Shown here: piece by piece, positions 32,070 through 40,053 of the stretch
Layout of the letters: each line of letters starts with the position of its first letter
How positions within the stretch are numbered: position 1 is the first letter of the stretch
Source of the DNA: Pseudomonadota bacterium
GTDB lineage: Bacteria; Pseudomonadota; Alphaproteobacteria; Rhizobiales; Xanthobacteraceae
NCBI GenBank assembly: GCA_023386885.1
Contig: JAEWIX010000050.1
Span: forward strand, 1-50,912
Direction of reading: 5' to 3'
DNA: 50,912 nt
Notes under the pieces: generated by a model
The model's input: the letters and a program-made list of their open reading frames with translations, nothing else
What the model was told of the DNA's origin: nothing
Database searches by the model: none
Translations under genes and position numbers: made by a program

Positions 32070-32855
32070 TCAGCGTTGTGTCAGGAAGCCGACGACGGCT
32101 TCGGTGAAGGCGTGCGACTGCTCGACGTTGGAGATATGCGCGGCGTCGAGGATGGTCATGCTGGCGCCGGGAATGTTGGCGCGGATGTATTCGCCCGCCG
32201 CGATCGGCGTGGCGGGATCGTGCCGCCCGGCGATAACCAGCGTTGGGCGTGAAATGCGCGGCAGCAGATCGCGCTGGTCCAGTGTGCGCAGCGCTTCGCA
32301 ACAGGCGATGTAGCCTTGCTGCGGCGAGGCGATCAGCATCGCCTTCATGCGTGCGGTGACGGCCGGTTCGCGTTCGCGGAAATCCGCCGTCAGCCAGCCG
32401 CCGATCACCGCGTCGGCGACGGAGGCGATGCCACCGTCTTTCACCGCCTTGATGCGATTGTCCCAATTGGTCGGGTCCGGATAATAGCAACTGGTGTTGG
32501 CGAGGATCATGCGGTCGAAGCGGTCGGAGGCGTTGGCCCCGAGCCATTGTCCGACCATGCCGCCCATCGACAATCCGCACCAGTGCGCCTTGCGAATGTC
32601 GAGCGCGTCGAGGATCGCCAGCACGTCGCGGCCGAAACGCTGCATCGAATACGGCCCCGCCGGCACGCCGGATTTGCCGTGGCCGCGCCGGTCATAGCGG
32701 ACGACGCGAAATTGCTTGGCGAGCGCGCCGAGTTGCGGCTCCCACATCGCCATGGTGCAGCCGAGCGAGTTCGACAGGATCAGCGCGGGGCCGTCGTCGC
32801 GGCCTTCCACCGCGACGTTGAGCGGGCAGCCGTCGTCGGCATTGATGGTGGGCAT
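32070..32855 (-). CDS. pcaD: 3-oxoadipate enol-lactonase
   Basis: A 261-residue alpha/beta hydrolase that opens 3-oxoadipate enol-lactone. Catalytic Ser is in GLSMGG (S96), Asp in AGRHDPATP, and His in AAHISNVEQ. The oxyanion region SNSLGCTMAMW (28-38) is the PcaD form. ATG 32855 follows GGAGGAGCCTATCCC. The next gene upstream is pcaB, 231 bp away across a palindromic repeat. pcaG and pcaH are not seen in the window. Confidence 0.93.
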   Translation of the reverse strand: MPTINADDGCPLNVAVEGRDDGPALILSNSLGCTMAMWEPQLGALAKQFRVVRYDRRGHGKSGVPAGPYSMQRFGRDVLAILDALDIRKAHWCGLSMGGMVGQWLGANASDRFDRMILANTSCYYPDPTNWDNRIKAVKDGGIASVADAVIGGWLTADFREREPAVTARMKAMLIASPQQGYIACCEALRTLDQRDLLPRISRPTLVIAGRHDPATPIAAGEYIRANIPGASMTILDAAHISNVEQSHAFTEAVVGFLTQR

Positions 32856-32917
32856 GGGATAGGCTCCTCCTTATTCTCTGTCGTTCTTATTCTCTGCCAT
32901 TTTTGCGAGACGAAAGC

Positions 32918-33069
32918 CGTCACCCTGAGGTGCATTGCGAAGCAATGCCATAGCGAGTTGGCAAGCCAACTTGCGTTCTACGTAAGCTGATCTCGGGTAG
33001 ACCCGAGATCAGTGGGCGACGGCGATCCTTCGAGGCTCCGTGATTCGCACGTCGCACCTCAGGATGACG
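32918..33069. repeat. Composite palindromic element between pcaB and pcaD
   Basis: The outer arms CGTCACCCTGAGGTGC (32918-32933) and GCACCTCAGGATGACG (33054-33069) match at 15 of 16 positions. Inside sits a perfect 11-bp hairpin, TGATCTCGGGT (32988-32998) and ACCCGAGATCA (33001-33011), plus a GTTGGC/GCCAAC stem. It splits the pca operon and recurs at 47487-47595. Confidence 0.8.
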
Positions 33070-33086
33070 CCGTCGCTAACCATGCT

Positions 33087-34445
33087 CTAGCTTTCATCCT
33101 TCAACGACGCCAGCAGTCGGTCGATCAGAGCTTGCGAGGCGCCCTGATAAGCCAGTGGGTCGAACAGTTTTGTCAGCCGCGCGGCATCGAGGTGCGTGGT
33201 GACGCGCGTGTCGTCCGCGAGCACGTCGCGCAAATGGCGTTTTGACGCGACCGCCCTGCGCGAAGCGTCCTCGATCAGGTGATGCGCGTCGGCCTTGCCG
33301 AGTTTTTCCGCCAGCGCCATCGTCACCGCTTCGGCCATGATCAGGCCGTGGGTGGTGTCGAGATTGGCGCGCATCCGATCCGCATCGACGTCCAGCCCTT
33401 CGGCGATGTCGACGATTGCATTGAGCGCGCCGGAGGTGACCAGCAGCAAGGTCGGCAGCGTTGGCCATTCGGCGTGCCACGGCCCGGCGCTGCGCTCGTG
33501 CTCCTGTACCTGCGCGGCGAAAATGGTGGCGGCAAGGTTCGGCGCCATCGTGGCGGCGGCGAGCGCGGAGGCGGCGGCCACCGGATTGCGCTTGTGCGGC
33601 ATGGTGGAAGAGCCGCCGCGACCCGGGCCGGCGGGCTCGAAGGCTTCGCCAACGTCGGTCTGCATCAAGAGCGACACGTCGCGGGCGATCTTGCCGCAGG
33701 TGCCGGACAGGATCGCCAGCACGGAGGCGGCTTCCGCGATGCGGTCGCGATGGGTGTGCCACGGCGCGTCCGGTAGCGGCAATTGCAACTCGCGCGCGAG
33801 CGCTTCCGACACTGCCATGCCGTTGTCGCCCAGCGCCGCCAGCGTACCGGCGGCACCGCCGAATTGCAGTGCCAATCCATTGTCACGCAGCACCTTCAGC
33901 CGCGCGCGCGAACGATGCAGCGCGGCGGCATATTCGGCGAGCTTGAGGCCGAACGGCATCGGCAGCGCGTGTTGCAGCCAGGTGCGCGCCACTGTCGGCG
34001 TGTTGCGATGTTTCGCGGCGAGCTTGGCGAAACCGGCGATGGCGCGGTCGAGGTCGGTCAGCAGCGCATCGATGGCGGTACGCAGCGTCAGCATGGTGGC
34101 GGTGTCGATGATGTCCTGGCTGGTCGCGCCCCAATGCACGAAGCGGGCCGCCTCGGCGTTGGACTTCGCGACCTCCGCGGTGAGCGCCTTGACCAGCGGA
34201 ATGGCGAGGTTGCCGGCGCGGGTCGCGGCCTCCGCCAGCGCGGCGATCTCGAAGCGCTCGGCGCGGCAGGCGGCCGCGATCGGCGCGGCGGCGGCTTTCG
34301 AGATCACGCCGACGGCGGCCTCGGCGCGCGCCAGCGCGGCCTCGACGTCCAGCATGTGCTGGAGGAACGCGGCGTCGTCGCAGACCGCGCGCATCGCGGC
34401 GCTCGACAGCATCGGCGCAAGCAGGGGGGGGAGGGAGGTGCTCAT
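33087..34445 (-). CDS. pcaB: 3-carboxy-cis,cis-muconate cycloisomerase
   Basis: A 452-residue fumarase-superfamily enzyme that lactonises 3-carboxymuconate. Markers are FVHWGATSQDIIDTA (~103-117), TWLQHALPMPFGLKLA, and the signature GGSSTMPHKRNP. The Ala/Arg-rich C-terminal third is typical of rhizobial PcaB. ATG 34445 has no strong ribosome site. It starts a pcaBDC group. It is divergent from the cox cluster, with 189 bp between pcaB and coxG. Confidence 0.93.
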   Translation of the reverse strand: MSTSLPPLLAPMLSSAAMRAVCDDAAFLQHMLDVEAALARAEAAVGVISKAAAAPIAAACRAERFEIAALAEAATRAGNLAIPLVKALTAEVAKSNAEAARFVHWGATSQDIIDTATMLTLRTAIDALLTDLDRAIAGFAKLAAKHRNTPTVARTWLQHALPMPFGLKLAEYAAALHRSRARLKVLRDNGLALQFGGAAGTLAALGDNGMAVSEALARELQLPLPDAPWHTHRDRIAEAASVLAILSGTCGKIARDVSLLMQTDVGEAFEPAGPGRGGSSTMPHKRNPVAAASALAAATMAPNLAATIFAAQVQEHERSAGPWHAEWPTLPTLLLVTSGALNAIVDIAEGLDVDADRMRANLDTTHGLIMAEAVTMALAEKLGKADAHHLIEDASRRAVASKRHLRDVLADDTRVTTHLDAARLTKLFDPLAYQGASQALIDRLLASLKDES

Positions 34446-34634
34446 GTGTTGGGGACACTAATCGGTCCCAAGGGCTTATGCCAATCCCTCGGATACCGGT
34501 GGCAATCGTCGTGCGGGCCGTCGCCTAATTCGATGGTCCTCTTTCATTTGGCCGCGGCAGGCGCTACTTGGGAGCATCAGATTCAAACACCATGCCGTCG
34601 CCCTGATGATGGCAGACGACGAGGAGGCACCCCC

Positions 34635-35081
34635 ATGGCCATGACGATGAACGGCGAAGTTCAGCTCGCCGCGCCACGCGAGACCGTGTGGGAGAAGCTC
34701 AACGATCCCGAAGTGCTGAAGTCCTGTATTCCCGGCTGCGAGGAATTGGAGCGCACCGAGGACAACGGCTTCCGCGCCGTCGCCAAGATCAAGGTCGGCC
34801 CGGTGTCGGCACGCTTCAAGGGCAAGGTGACGCTCAGCGACCTCGATCCCCCGAACGGCTACAAGATCTCCGGCGAGGGCGAGGGCGGCATCGCCGGCTT
34901 CGCCAAGGGTGGCGCGGTGGTCGGCCTCACCGACAAGGATGGCGGCACCTTGCTCAGCTATAATGTCGAGGCGCAGATCGGCGGCAAACTGGCGCAGCTC
35001 GGCCAGCGCCTGATCAACGGCACCGCGAAGAAGCTGGCGGACGAGTTTTTCGCAGGCTTCGCCCGCGCCGTGCAAGGCTAG
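34635..35081 (+). CDS. coxG: CoxG-like SRPBCC protein
   Basis: A 148-residue CoxG-family protein (carbon monoxide dehydrogenase subunit G, PF06240). The START-like fold is seen in MNGEVQLAAPRETVWEKLNDPEVLKSCIPGC, VGPVSARFKGKVTLSD, and the C-terminal LINGTAKKLADEFF. Known CoxG is thought to anchor CO dehydrogenase to the membrane. Here there is no C-terminal hydrophobic helix, so this is the short form. ATG 34635 follows GAGGAGG at ideal spacing. It heads the cox cluster. Confidence 0.88.
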   Translation: MAMTMNGEVQLAAPRETVWEKLNDPEVLKSCIPGCEELERTEDNGFRAVAKIKVGPVSARFKGKVTLSDLDPPNGYKISGEGEGGIAGFAKGGAVVGLTDKDGGTLLSYNVEAQIGGKLAQLGQRLINGTAKKLADEFFAGFARAVQG

Positions 35082-35201
35082 GACGACCGGGCGGAATATA
35101 ACGCCGATGAGAGACTGATTCTGTCCGCAAGGTGTCACCTCCGCGTCATGGCAAGGCCTTGTCGGCGCGGTGAGGGCATGGCCCGCGCGCGCGGGGCGAG
35201 G

Positions 35202-35230
35202 TTGCCCAACGTCCCGATGAGCCATAATAT
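35202..35230 (+). promoter_or_regulatory. Putative promoter for coxS
   Basis: TTGCCC (35202-35207) and TAATAT (35225-35230) are 17 bases apart, 62 bases before the coxS ATG. An overlapping CATAAT (35223-35228) gives a 15-base spacer. It suggests coxS may be transcribed independently of coxG. Confidence 0.4.
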
Positions 35231-35291
35231 GCCTTTGGAATGATTTCAAAGAGCCGCGTCGCACGTCATGCGGCGGGGGCAGAGAGTGCAT

Positions 35292-35777
35292 ATGGCCAAG
35301 ATTTCTCTCGTCGTTAACGGCAAACCCGTCACCGCGAATATCGATCCACGCACCCTGCTGGTGCAGTTCCTCCGTGAGCATCTGCGTCTGACCGGCACCC
35401 ATGTCGGCTGCGATACGTCGCAATGCGGCGCCTGCGTTGTGCATCTCGATGGCAAGGCCGTGAAGTCCTGCACCACCCTGGCGGTGATGGCGGACGGCGG
35501 CAGCGTCACCACCATCGAGGGCCTCGCGGCCGAGGGTGCGCCGTTGCATCCGATGCAGGAGGCGTTCCGCGAGAATCACGGGCTACAATGCGGCTTCTGC
35601 ACGCCGGGCATGATCATGACGGCAGTGGACCTGGTGCATCGCAAGGGACACGATCTCGACGATCACACCATCCGCGAGGAACTCGAGGGCAATCTCTGCC
35701 GCTGCACCGGCTATCAAAATATTGTGTTGTCGATTGCCGCCGGCGCCAAGGCGATGGCGAAATCCGATCTCGCATAA
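35292..35777 (+). CDS. coxS: CoxS-type [2Fe-2S] small subunit of a molybdenum hydroxylase
   Basis: A 161-residue small subunit carrying two [2Fe-2S] clusters. The plant-ferredoxin type site is GCDTSQCGACVVHLDG (C40, C45, C48, C60). The second is CGFCTPGM (C100, C103) with CRCTGY (C136, C138). Function is electron transfer from the molybdenum site to FAD. The start ATG 35292 follows GGGGGCAGAGAG. The expected next gene, the molybdopterin subunit coxL, is missing: coxM begins 54 bp later. Substrate (CO, aldehyde or xanthine) cannot be decided without that subunit. Confidence 0.93.
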   Translation: MAKISLVVNGKPVTANIDPRTLLVQFLREHLRLTGTHVGCDTSQCGACVVHLDGKAVKSCTTLAVMADGGSVTTIEGLAAEGAPLHPMQEAFRENHGLQCGFCTPGMIMTAVDLVHRKGHDLDDHTIREELEGNLCRCTGYQNIVLSIAAGAKAMAKSDLA

Positions 35778-35831
35778 TCGCATCAGCTTTTCGCGCGCGC
35801 TGCACGGGCAAACAGTTTCAGGGCATCACGG

Positions 35832-36638
35832 ATGTACGAATTCAAATATCATCGGCCGACCACGGTACGGCAAGCCGCCAACCTGCTGGGCAAGAATGAA
35901 GACGCCAAGTTGATCGCCGGCGGCCACACACTGGTGCCGGTGATGAAGCAGCGCCTCGCCGCGCCGCCGCATATCGTCGATCTGACCCGCATCGAGGGTC
36001 TGAACGGCATCGAGATGAAGGGGCGTTCGCTGGTGATCGGCGCCACGACCAAGCACGCCGAGGTGGCGGACTCGGTGACGGTGCGCGAAGCCATCCCGGC
36101 GCTGGCCGAACTGGCCGGCGTGATCGGCGATCCGGCGGTGCGCCACAAGGGCACCATCGGCGGCTCCATCGCCAATAACGACCCGACCGCCGATTATCCC
36201 GCGGCGTGCCTGGCGCTCGGCGCCACCATCGTCACCAACAAGCGCCGCATCAAGGCCGAGGAGTTCTTCCAGGGCCTGTTCACCACCGCGCTGGAAGCGG
36301 ACGAGATCGTCACCCGCGTGATGTTTCCGCTGCCGAAGAAGGCGGCCTACGAGAAATTCCGCAATCAGGCGTCGCGTTATGCGCTGGTCGGCGTGTTCGT
36401 CGCCCGCATGCCGTCGGAAGTGCGGGTCGCGGTGACGGGCGCTGGCGCCGACGGCGTGTTTCGCCTGACCGCCTTCGAGGAAATGCTGAAGAAGCGGTTT
36501 TCGTCGAAAGTGCTGGATGGCTTGCCGGTGTCCGCGGACGGCCTGAACAGCGATCTGCACGGCAGCGCGGAATATCGCGCGCACCTGATCGGGGTGCTGG
36601 CGCGCCGCGCCGTCGATGCCGCCAATAATCGGGGCTAG
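35832..36638 (+). CDS. coxM: CoxM-type FAD-binding medium subunit
   Basis: A 268-residue flavoprotein subunit of the CoxM/XdhB family. The FAD diphosphate motifs are AGGHTLVP (29-36) and TIGGS (108-112, in TIGGSIANNDPTADYP). The C-terminal CO-dehydrogenase flavoprotein domain follows. It accepts electrons from the CoxS clusters. ATG 35832 has no good ribosome site, as would fit a gene once coupled to an upstream coxL that is now absent. It is intact in length and motifs. Confidence 0.92.
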   Translation: MYEFKYHRPTTVRQAANLLGKNEDAKLIAGGHTLVPVMKQRLAAPPHIVDLTRIEGLNGIEMKGRSLVIGATTKHAEVADSVTVREAIPALAELAGVIGDPAVRHKGTIGGSIANNDPTADYPAACLALGATIVTNKRRIKAEEFFQGLFTTALEADEIVTRVMFPLPKKAAYEKFRNQASRYALVGVFVARMPSEVRVAVTGAGADGVFRLTAFEEMLKKRFSSKVLDGLPVSADGLNSDLHGSAEYRAHLIGVLARRAVDAANNRG

Positions 36639-36709
36639 TGGCCCGATTCCAGCCTTCGCTTCCCGCTCTGCAGGCGGTCAGGCGAGGGATAGTTCCAAAG
36701 GCCACTAGC
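36634..36709. repeat. Inverted repeat element between coxM and coxD
   Basis: GCTAGTGGCC (36634-36643) and GGCCACTAGC (36700-36709) are perfect inverted copies separated by 56 bases. The left arm overlaps the coxM stop codon. Confidence 0.6.
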
Positions 36710-36738
36710 AATTTTCAGTTTCCGGTGGAGTCTAGGGT

Positions 36739-36779
36739 TTGACATTCGCATTGCGAAAGCGCGGTTAGGTGGTTGCGAA
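36739..36779 (+). promoter_or_regulatory. TTGACA box with overlapping TTCGCA-T-TGCGAA palindrome
   Basis: TTGACA (36739-36744) is followed directly by the perfect palindrome TTCGCATTGCGAA (36745-36757), and a second half-site TTGCGAA occurs at 36773-36779, 22 bases on. This looks like a regulated promoter for coxD, although a good -10 is not obvious. Confidence 0.4.
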
Positions 36780-36823
36780 CGTCAACTCCACTCCACCCGC
36801 AGCGTCCAGACTGGCCTGATTTG

Positions 36824-37735
36824 ATGAGTAAGTCTCAAAGCCTTCCCGATTCCGTCGATGCCACGCTCCAACTGCTGAACAGCCACGGTTACTTCGCCGA
36901 GCGCTCGCTCGCCACCGTGGTGTACCTGTCGCTGCGGCTCGGGCGGCCGCTGTTTCTCGAAGGTGAGGCGGGGGTCGGCAAGACCGAGATCGCCAAGGTG
37001 CTGGCGGCGACGCTCGGGCGCAAGCTGATCCGGCTGCAATGCTACGAGGGGCTCGACGTCGCGTCTGCCGTCTACGAGTGGAACAGCGCGGCGCAGATGA
37101 TCGCCATCCGGCTTGCCGAAGCCGCCGGCGATTCCGACCGCGATCAACTGTCGCACGATATTTTCAGCGAGCGTTACCTGATCAAGCGGCCGCTGTTGCA
37201 GGCCCTGGAGCCGGACGTTGCCGGCGCGCCGGTGCTGCTGATCGACGAACTCGACCGCGCCGACGAGGCGTTCGAAGCCTATCTTCTAGAAATCCTCAGC
37301 GACTTTCAGGTGACCATCCCGGAACTCGGCACCTTCAAGGCGCCGCAGCCGCCGATCGTCATCGTCACCTCGAACCGCACGCGCGAGATTCACGACGCGC
37401 TGAAGCGGCGCTGTCTCTACCACTGGGTCGATTATCCGTCCGCCGAGCGCGAACTGGCCATCGTCAAGTCGCGCGTGCCGGGCATTTCCGCGAAACTGTC
37501 GCAGCAGGTGGTACGCTTCGTGCAGGAGTTGCGCGATCAGGACTTCTACAAGAACCCCGGCGTCGCCGAGACCATCGATTGGGCCACCGCGCTGACCCAA
37601 CTCGACGCCCGCGCGCTGACCCCGGAAGTGGTCGGCGACACCTTGGGCGCGCTGCTCAAGTATCAGGACGACATCGCCAAAATGCAGGCCGGCACCATGC
37701 AAAAGGTGTTGAAGGAAGCCACCAGCGATATATAA
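36824..37735 (+). CDS. coxD: CoxD-type MoxR-family AAA+ ATPase
   Basis: A 303-residue AAA+ protein. Walker A is GEAGVGKT (47-54) and Walker B is VLLIDELDRADE. Sensor/arginine residues occur in SNRTREIHDALKRRC. In CO dehydrogenase systems CoxD is the chaperone that sulphurates and metallates the active site of CoxL. ATG 36824 sits at the family start; the ribosome site is weak. It is followed by coxE, the usual partner, after 96 bp that contain a repeat arm and a palindrome. Confidence 0.9.
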   Translation: MSKSQSLPDSVDATLQLLNSHGYFAERSLATVVYLSLRLGRPLFLEGEAGVGKTEIAKVLAATLGRKLIRLQCYEGLDVASAVYEWNSAAQMIAIRLAEAAGDSDRDQLSHDIFSERYLIKRPLLQALEPDVAGAPVLLIDELDRADEAFEAYLLEILSDFQVTIPELGTFKAPQPPIVIVTSNRTREIHDALKRRCLYHWVDYPSAERELAIVKSRVPGISAKLSQQVVRFVQELRDQDFYKNPGVAETIDWATALTQLDARALTPEVVGDTLGALLKYQDDIAKMQAGTMQKVLKEATSDI

Positions 37736-37758
37736 GTTGGAATATATCGATGGCGATT

Positions 37759-37817
37759 GTCGCCATCCTGAGGTGCGAGCGACGAAGCGCCCGGACCACG
37801 ACTTGTTGCGCAACAAG
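37759..37817. repeat. Partial repeat arm plus 16-bp palindrome ahead of coxE
   Basis: The 5' part, CGCCATCCTGAGGTGCGAG, is one arm of the CCTGAGG-type repeat. CTTGTTGC/GCAACAAG (37802-37817) is a perfect palindrome directly before the AGAGG ribosome site of coxE. Confidence 0.55.
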
Positions 37818-37831
37818 AGGCAACACGACAG

Positions 37832-39022
37832 ATGACCACGCCCGTGACCGGATTGATCGCCGACAACGTCGTGGGGTTTGCCCGCGCGCTGCGGGCGGCG
37901 GGCATTCCGGTCGGTCCCGGCGCGGTGATCGATGCGTTCGAGGCGCTGCGCGTGATCGATATCGGCCATCGTGGCGAGGTCTACGCCACGCTTGAGGCCG
38001 TGTTCGTCAAGCGGCATGAACATTCATTGATTTTCGCGCAAGCCTTCGATCTGTTTTTCCGCGCCGAACAGGAATGGATGCATCTGCTGGACTCGGTGCC
38101 GCTGCCGGATCAGGCCAAGCCGAAGCCCGCGCCGGCCTCGCGCCGCGTGCAGGAGGCGATGTCGCAGACCAAGAAGGTCGAGCAGGTCCCGTCCGAAGAA
38201 GCGCAGGAATTGCGGCTATCGCCGTCCGATCAGGAGATACTGCAGAAGAAGGACTTCGCGCAGATGAGCGCGGCGGAGATCGCCGAGGTCACCCGCGCCA
38301 TCGCCAAAATGCGATTGCCGCAGGCCGAACTCCGTACGCGGCGTTTCGCGCCGGATTCGCGGGGATTGAGGCTCGATCTGCGCCGCACCATCCGCACCAG
38401 CCTGCGCACCGGCGGCGACATCGTCGATCTGCGGCATCTCGGGCGTATCGACAAGCCGGCGCCGATCGTAGCCCTGCTCGATATCTCCGGCTCGATGAGC
38501 GAATACACGCGGCTGTTCCTGCATTTCCTGCACGCCATCACCGATGCGCGCAAACGCGTTTCGGTGTTTCTATTCGGCACCCGGCTCAGCAACGTGACCC
38601 GCGCGCTGCGCGCCCGCGATCCCGACGAGGCGCTGGCGAGTTGTTCGTCCACCGTCGAGGACTGGGCCGGCGGCACGCGGATCGGTACCTCGCTGCAAAC
38701 CTTCAACAAGCTGTGGGGCCGGCGCGTGCTCGGGCAGGGCGCCATCGTACTCTTGATCTCCGACGGGCTGGAGCGCGAGGCCGACGATCGACTGGCGTTC
38801 GAAATGGACCGCCTGCACCGTTCTTGCCGCCGCCTGATCTGGCTCAATCCGCTGCTACGCTTCAGTGGTTTCGAAGCAAAGGCGCAGGGAATCAAAATGA
38901 TGCTGCCGTATGTTGACGAATTCCGTCCGGTGCATAACTTGTCTTCCATCGAGGACTTGATCGCCGCGCTCTCCGCAGCGCCTTCGCCGCATCGGCGCGA
39001 CGCGATCCGCCCCGCAGCTTGA
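37832..39022 (+). CDS. coxE: CoxE-type VWA (MIDAS) protein
   Basis: A 396-residue protein with a C-terminal von Willebrand A domain. The MIDAS motif is DISGSMS (D217, S219, S221), with ISDGLERE as the later metal site. The N-terminal half is helical and Lys/Glu-rich, as in the CoxE/YehP group. CoxE works with the AAA+ protein CoxD in maturing the molybdenum enzyme. ATG 37832 follows AGAGG by eleven bases. It precedes xdhC-type genes by a short gap. Confidence 0.9.
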   Translation: MTTPVTGLIADNVVGFARALRAAGIPVGPGAVIDAFEALRVIDIGHRGEVYATLEAVFVKRHEHSLIFAQAFDLFFRAEQEWMHLLDSVPLPDQAKPKPAPASRRVQEAMSQTKKVEQVPSEEAQELRLSPSDQEILQKKDFAQMSAAEIAEVTRAIAKMRLPQAELRTRRFAPDSRGLRLDLRRTIRTSLRTGGDIVDLRHLGRIDKPAPIVALLDISGSMSEYTRLFLHFLHAITDARKRVSVFLFGTRLSNVTRALRARDPDEALASCSSTVEDWAGGTRIGTSLQTFNKLWGRRVLGQGAIVLLISDGLEREADDRLAFEMDRLHRSCRRLIWLNPLLRFSGFEAKAQGIKMMLPYVDEFRPVHNLSSIEDLIAALSAAPSPHRRDAIRPAA

Positions 39023-39036
39023 ATGAGAGGTCCATC

Positions 39037-39360
39037 ATGCTCGAGCGCGACGAAGATATTCTGCAAGCAGCCGAAGAATGGAAGAAGGCGGGCCATGGCG
39101 TGGCGCTCGCCACCGTGGTCGAGACATGGGGCTCGGCGCCGCGACCGGCCGGCTCCAATCTGGTGATCAACGACGAAGGCACGTTCCTCGGGTCGGTGTC
39201 CGGCGGCTGCGTCGAAGGCGCGGTGGTCACCGAGGCGCTCGATATTATTGCCAGCGGACAACCGAAGCTGCTCGAATTCGGCGTGGCCGATGAGACCGCG
39301 TTCAACGTCGGCCTGTCCTGTGGCGGCACCATCCGCGTGTTCGTCGAGAAGGTGGCGTAG
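39037..39360 (+). CDS. XdhC/CoxI N-terminal domain protein
   Basis: A 107-residue protein consisting only of the XdhC/CoxI N-terminal domain: ALATVVETWGSAPRPAGSNLVIN, FLGSVSGGCVEGAV with the conserved Cys, and a second Cys in NVGLSCGGTIRVFVE. XdhC proteins bind sulphurated molybdenum cofactor before insertion. ATG 39037 follows GAGAGG, 14 bases past the coxE stop. The matching C-terminal Rossmann half is the next gene, whose GTG start directly abuts this TAG stop. Confidence 0.88.
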   Translation: MLERDEDILQAAEEWKKAGHGVALATVVETWGSAPRPAGSNLVINDEGTFLGSVSGGCVEGAVVTEALDIIASGQPKLLEFGVADETAFNVGLSCGGTIRVFVEKVA

Positions 39361-40053
39361 GTGAATCTGGAGACGCTGAAGCAGGTCAACATCGAGCGCG
39401 CGGCGCGGCGGCCGGTGTTCGTCGTCACCGACGTGAGTAACGGCGAGCAGCGCATGGTCAAGGCCGCCGATCTCGCCGGCGATCCGCTCGAGACCGAATT
39501 GCGCAAGCAGTTGCGCATGGGCAAGAGCGCGATGATTGAGGCGGATGGCAGGAAGCTGTTCGTCAACGTCTACGCGCCGGTCGCGCGCATGGTGATCATC
39601 GGCGCGGTGCACATCAGCCAGGCCTTGGCGCCGATGGCGCGTTCGCTCGGTTACGACGTCACGGTGGTCGATCCACGCACCGCGTTCGCGAGTCCCGAGC
39701 GGTTTCCCGACGTGCGCGTTGTTGCCGAATGGCCGGACGTTGCGCTGCCGCCGCTCAATGTCGATCACTACACAGCGTTCGTCGCGGTGACGCACGACCC
39801 GAAGATCGACGATCCCGCGCTGCTGCATGCGTTCGAGCGCGATTGCTTTTACATCGGCGCGCTCGGCTCGCGCAAAACCCACGCCAAGCGTCTCGACCGG
39901 CTGAAGGCGCAGGGCGCGAGCGATCAGGACGTCGCCAAGATTCACGCGCCGATCGGATTGCCGATCGGTGCGATATCTCCCGGCGAAGTGGCGGTGGCGA
40001 TCATGGCGCAGATTACCGCGCAGTTAAGATTGCCGAAAGAAGGTGCGTCATGA
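39361..40053 (+). CDS. XdhC Rossmann (C-terminal) domain protein
   Basis: A 230-residue protein equal to the C-terminal half of XdhC/CoxF-type proteins. The Rossmann-like part starts at MVIIGAVHISQALAPMARSLGYDVTVVDPR, with FVAVTHDPKIDDPAL and GALGSRKTHAKRL after it, ending in GAISPGEVAVAIMAQI. GTG 39361 is the only start that fits; it follows the preceding stop with no gap. Together with the previous ORF it forms a split XdhC. The next gene begins inside its stop (ATGA). Confidence 0.87.
   Translation: MNLETLKQVNIERAARRPVFVVTDVSNGEQRMVKAADLAGDPLETELRKQLRMGKSAMIEADGRKLFVNVYAPVARMVIIGAVHISQALAPMARSLGYDVTVVDPRTAFASPERFPDVRVVAEWPDVALPPLNVDHYTAFVAVTHDPKIDDPALLHAFERDCFYIGALGSRKTHAKRLDRLKAQGASDQDVAKIHAPIGLPIGAISPGEVAVAIMAQITAQLRLPKEGAS

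Noticed and set aside
35149..35163. Sigma-54-like box TGGCAAGGCCTTGTC before coxS
   Set aside because: The -12 element lacks GC. The TTGCCC-N17-TAATAT pair downstream is a better candidate.
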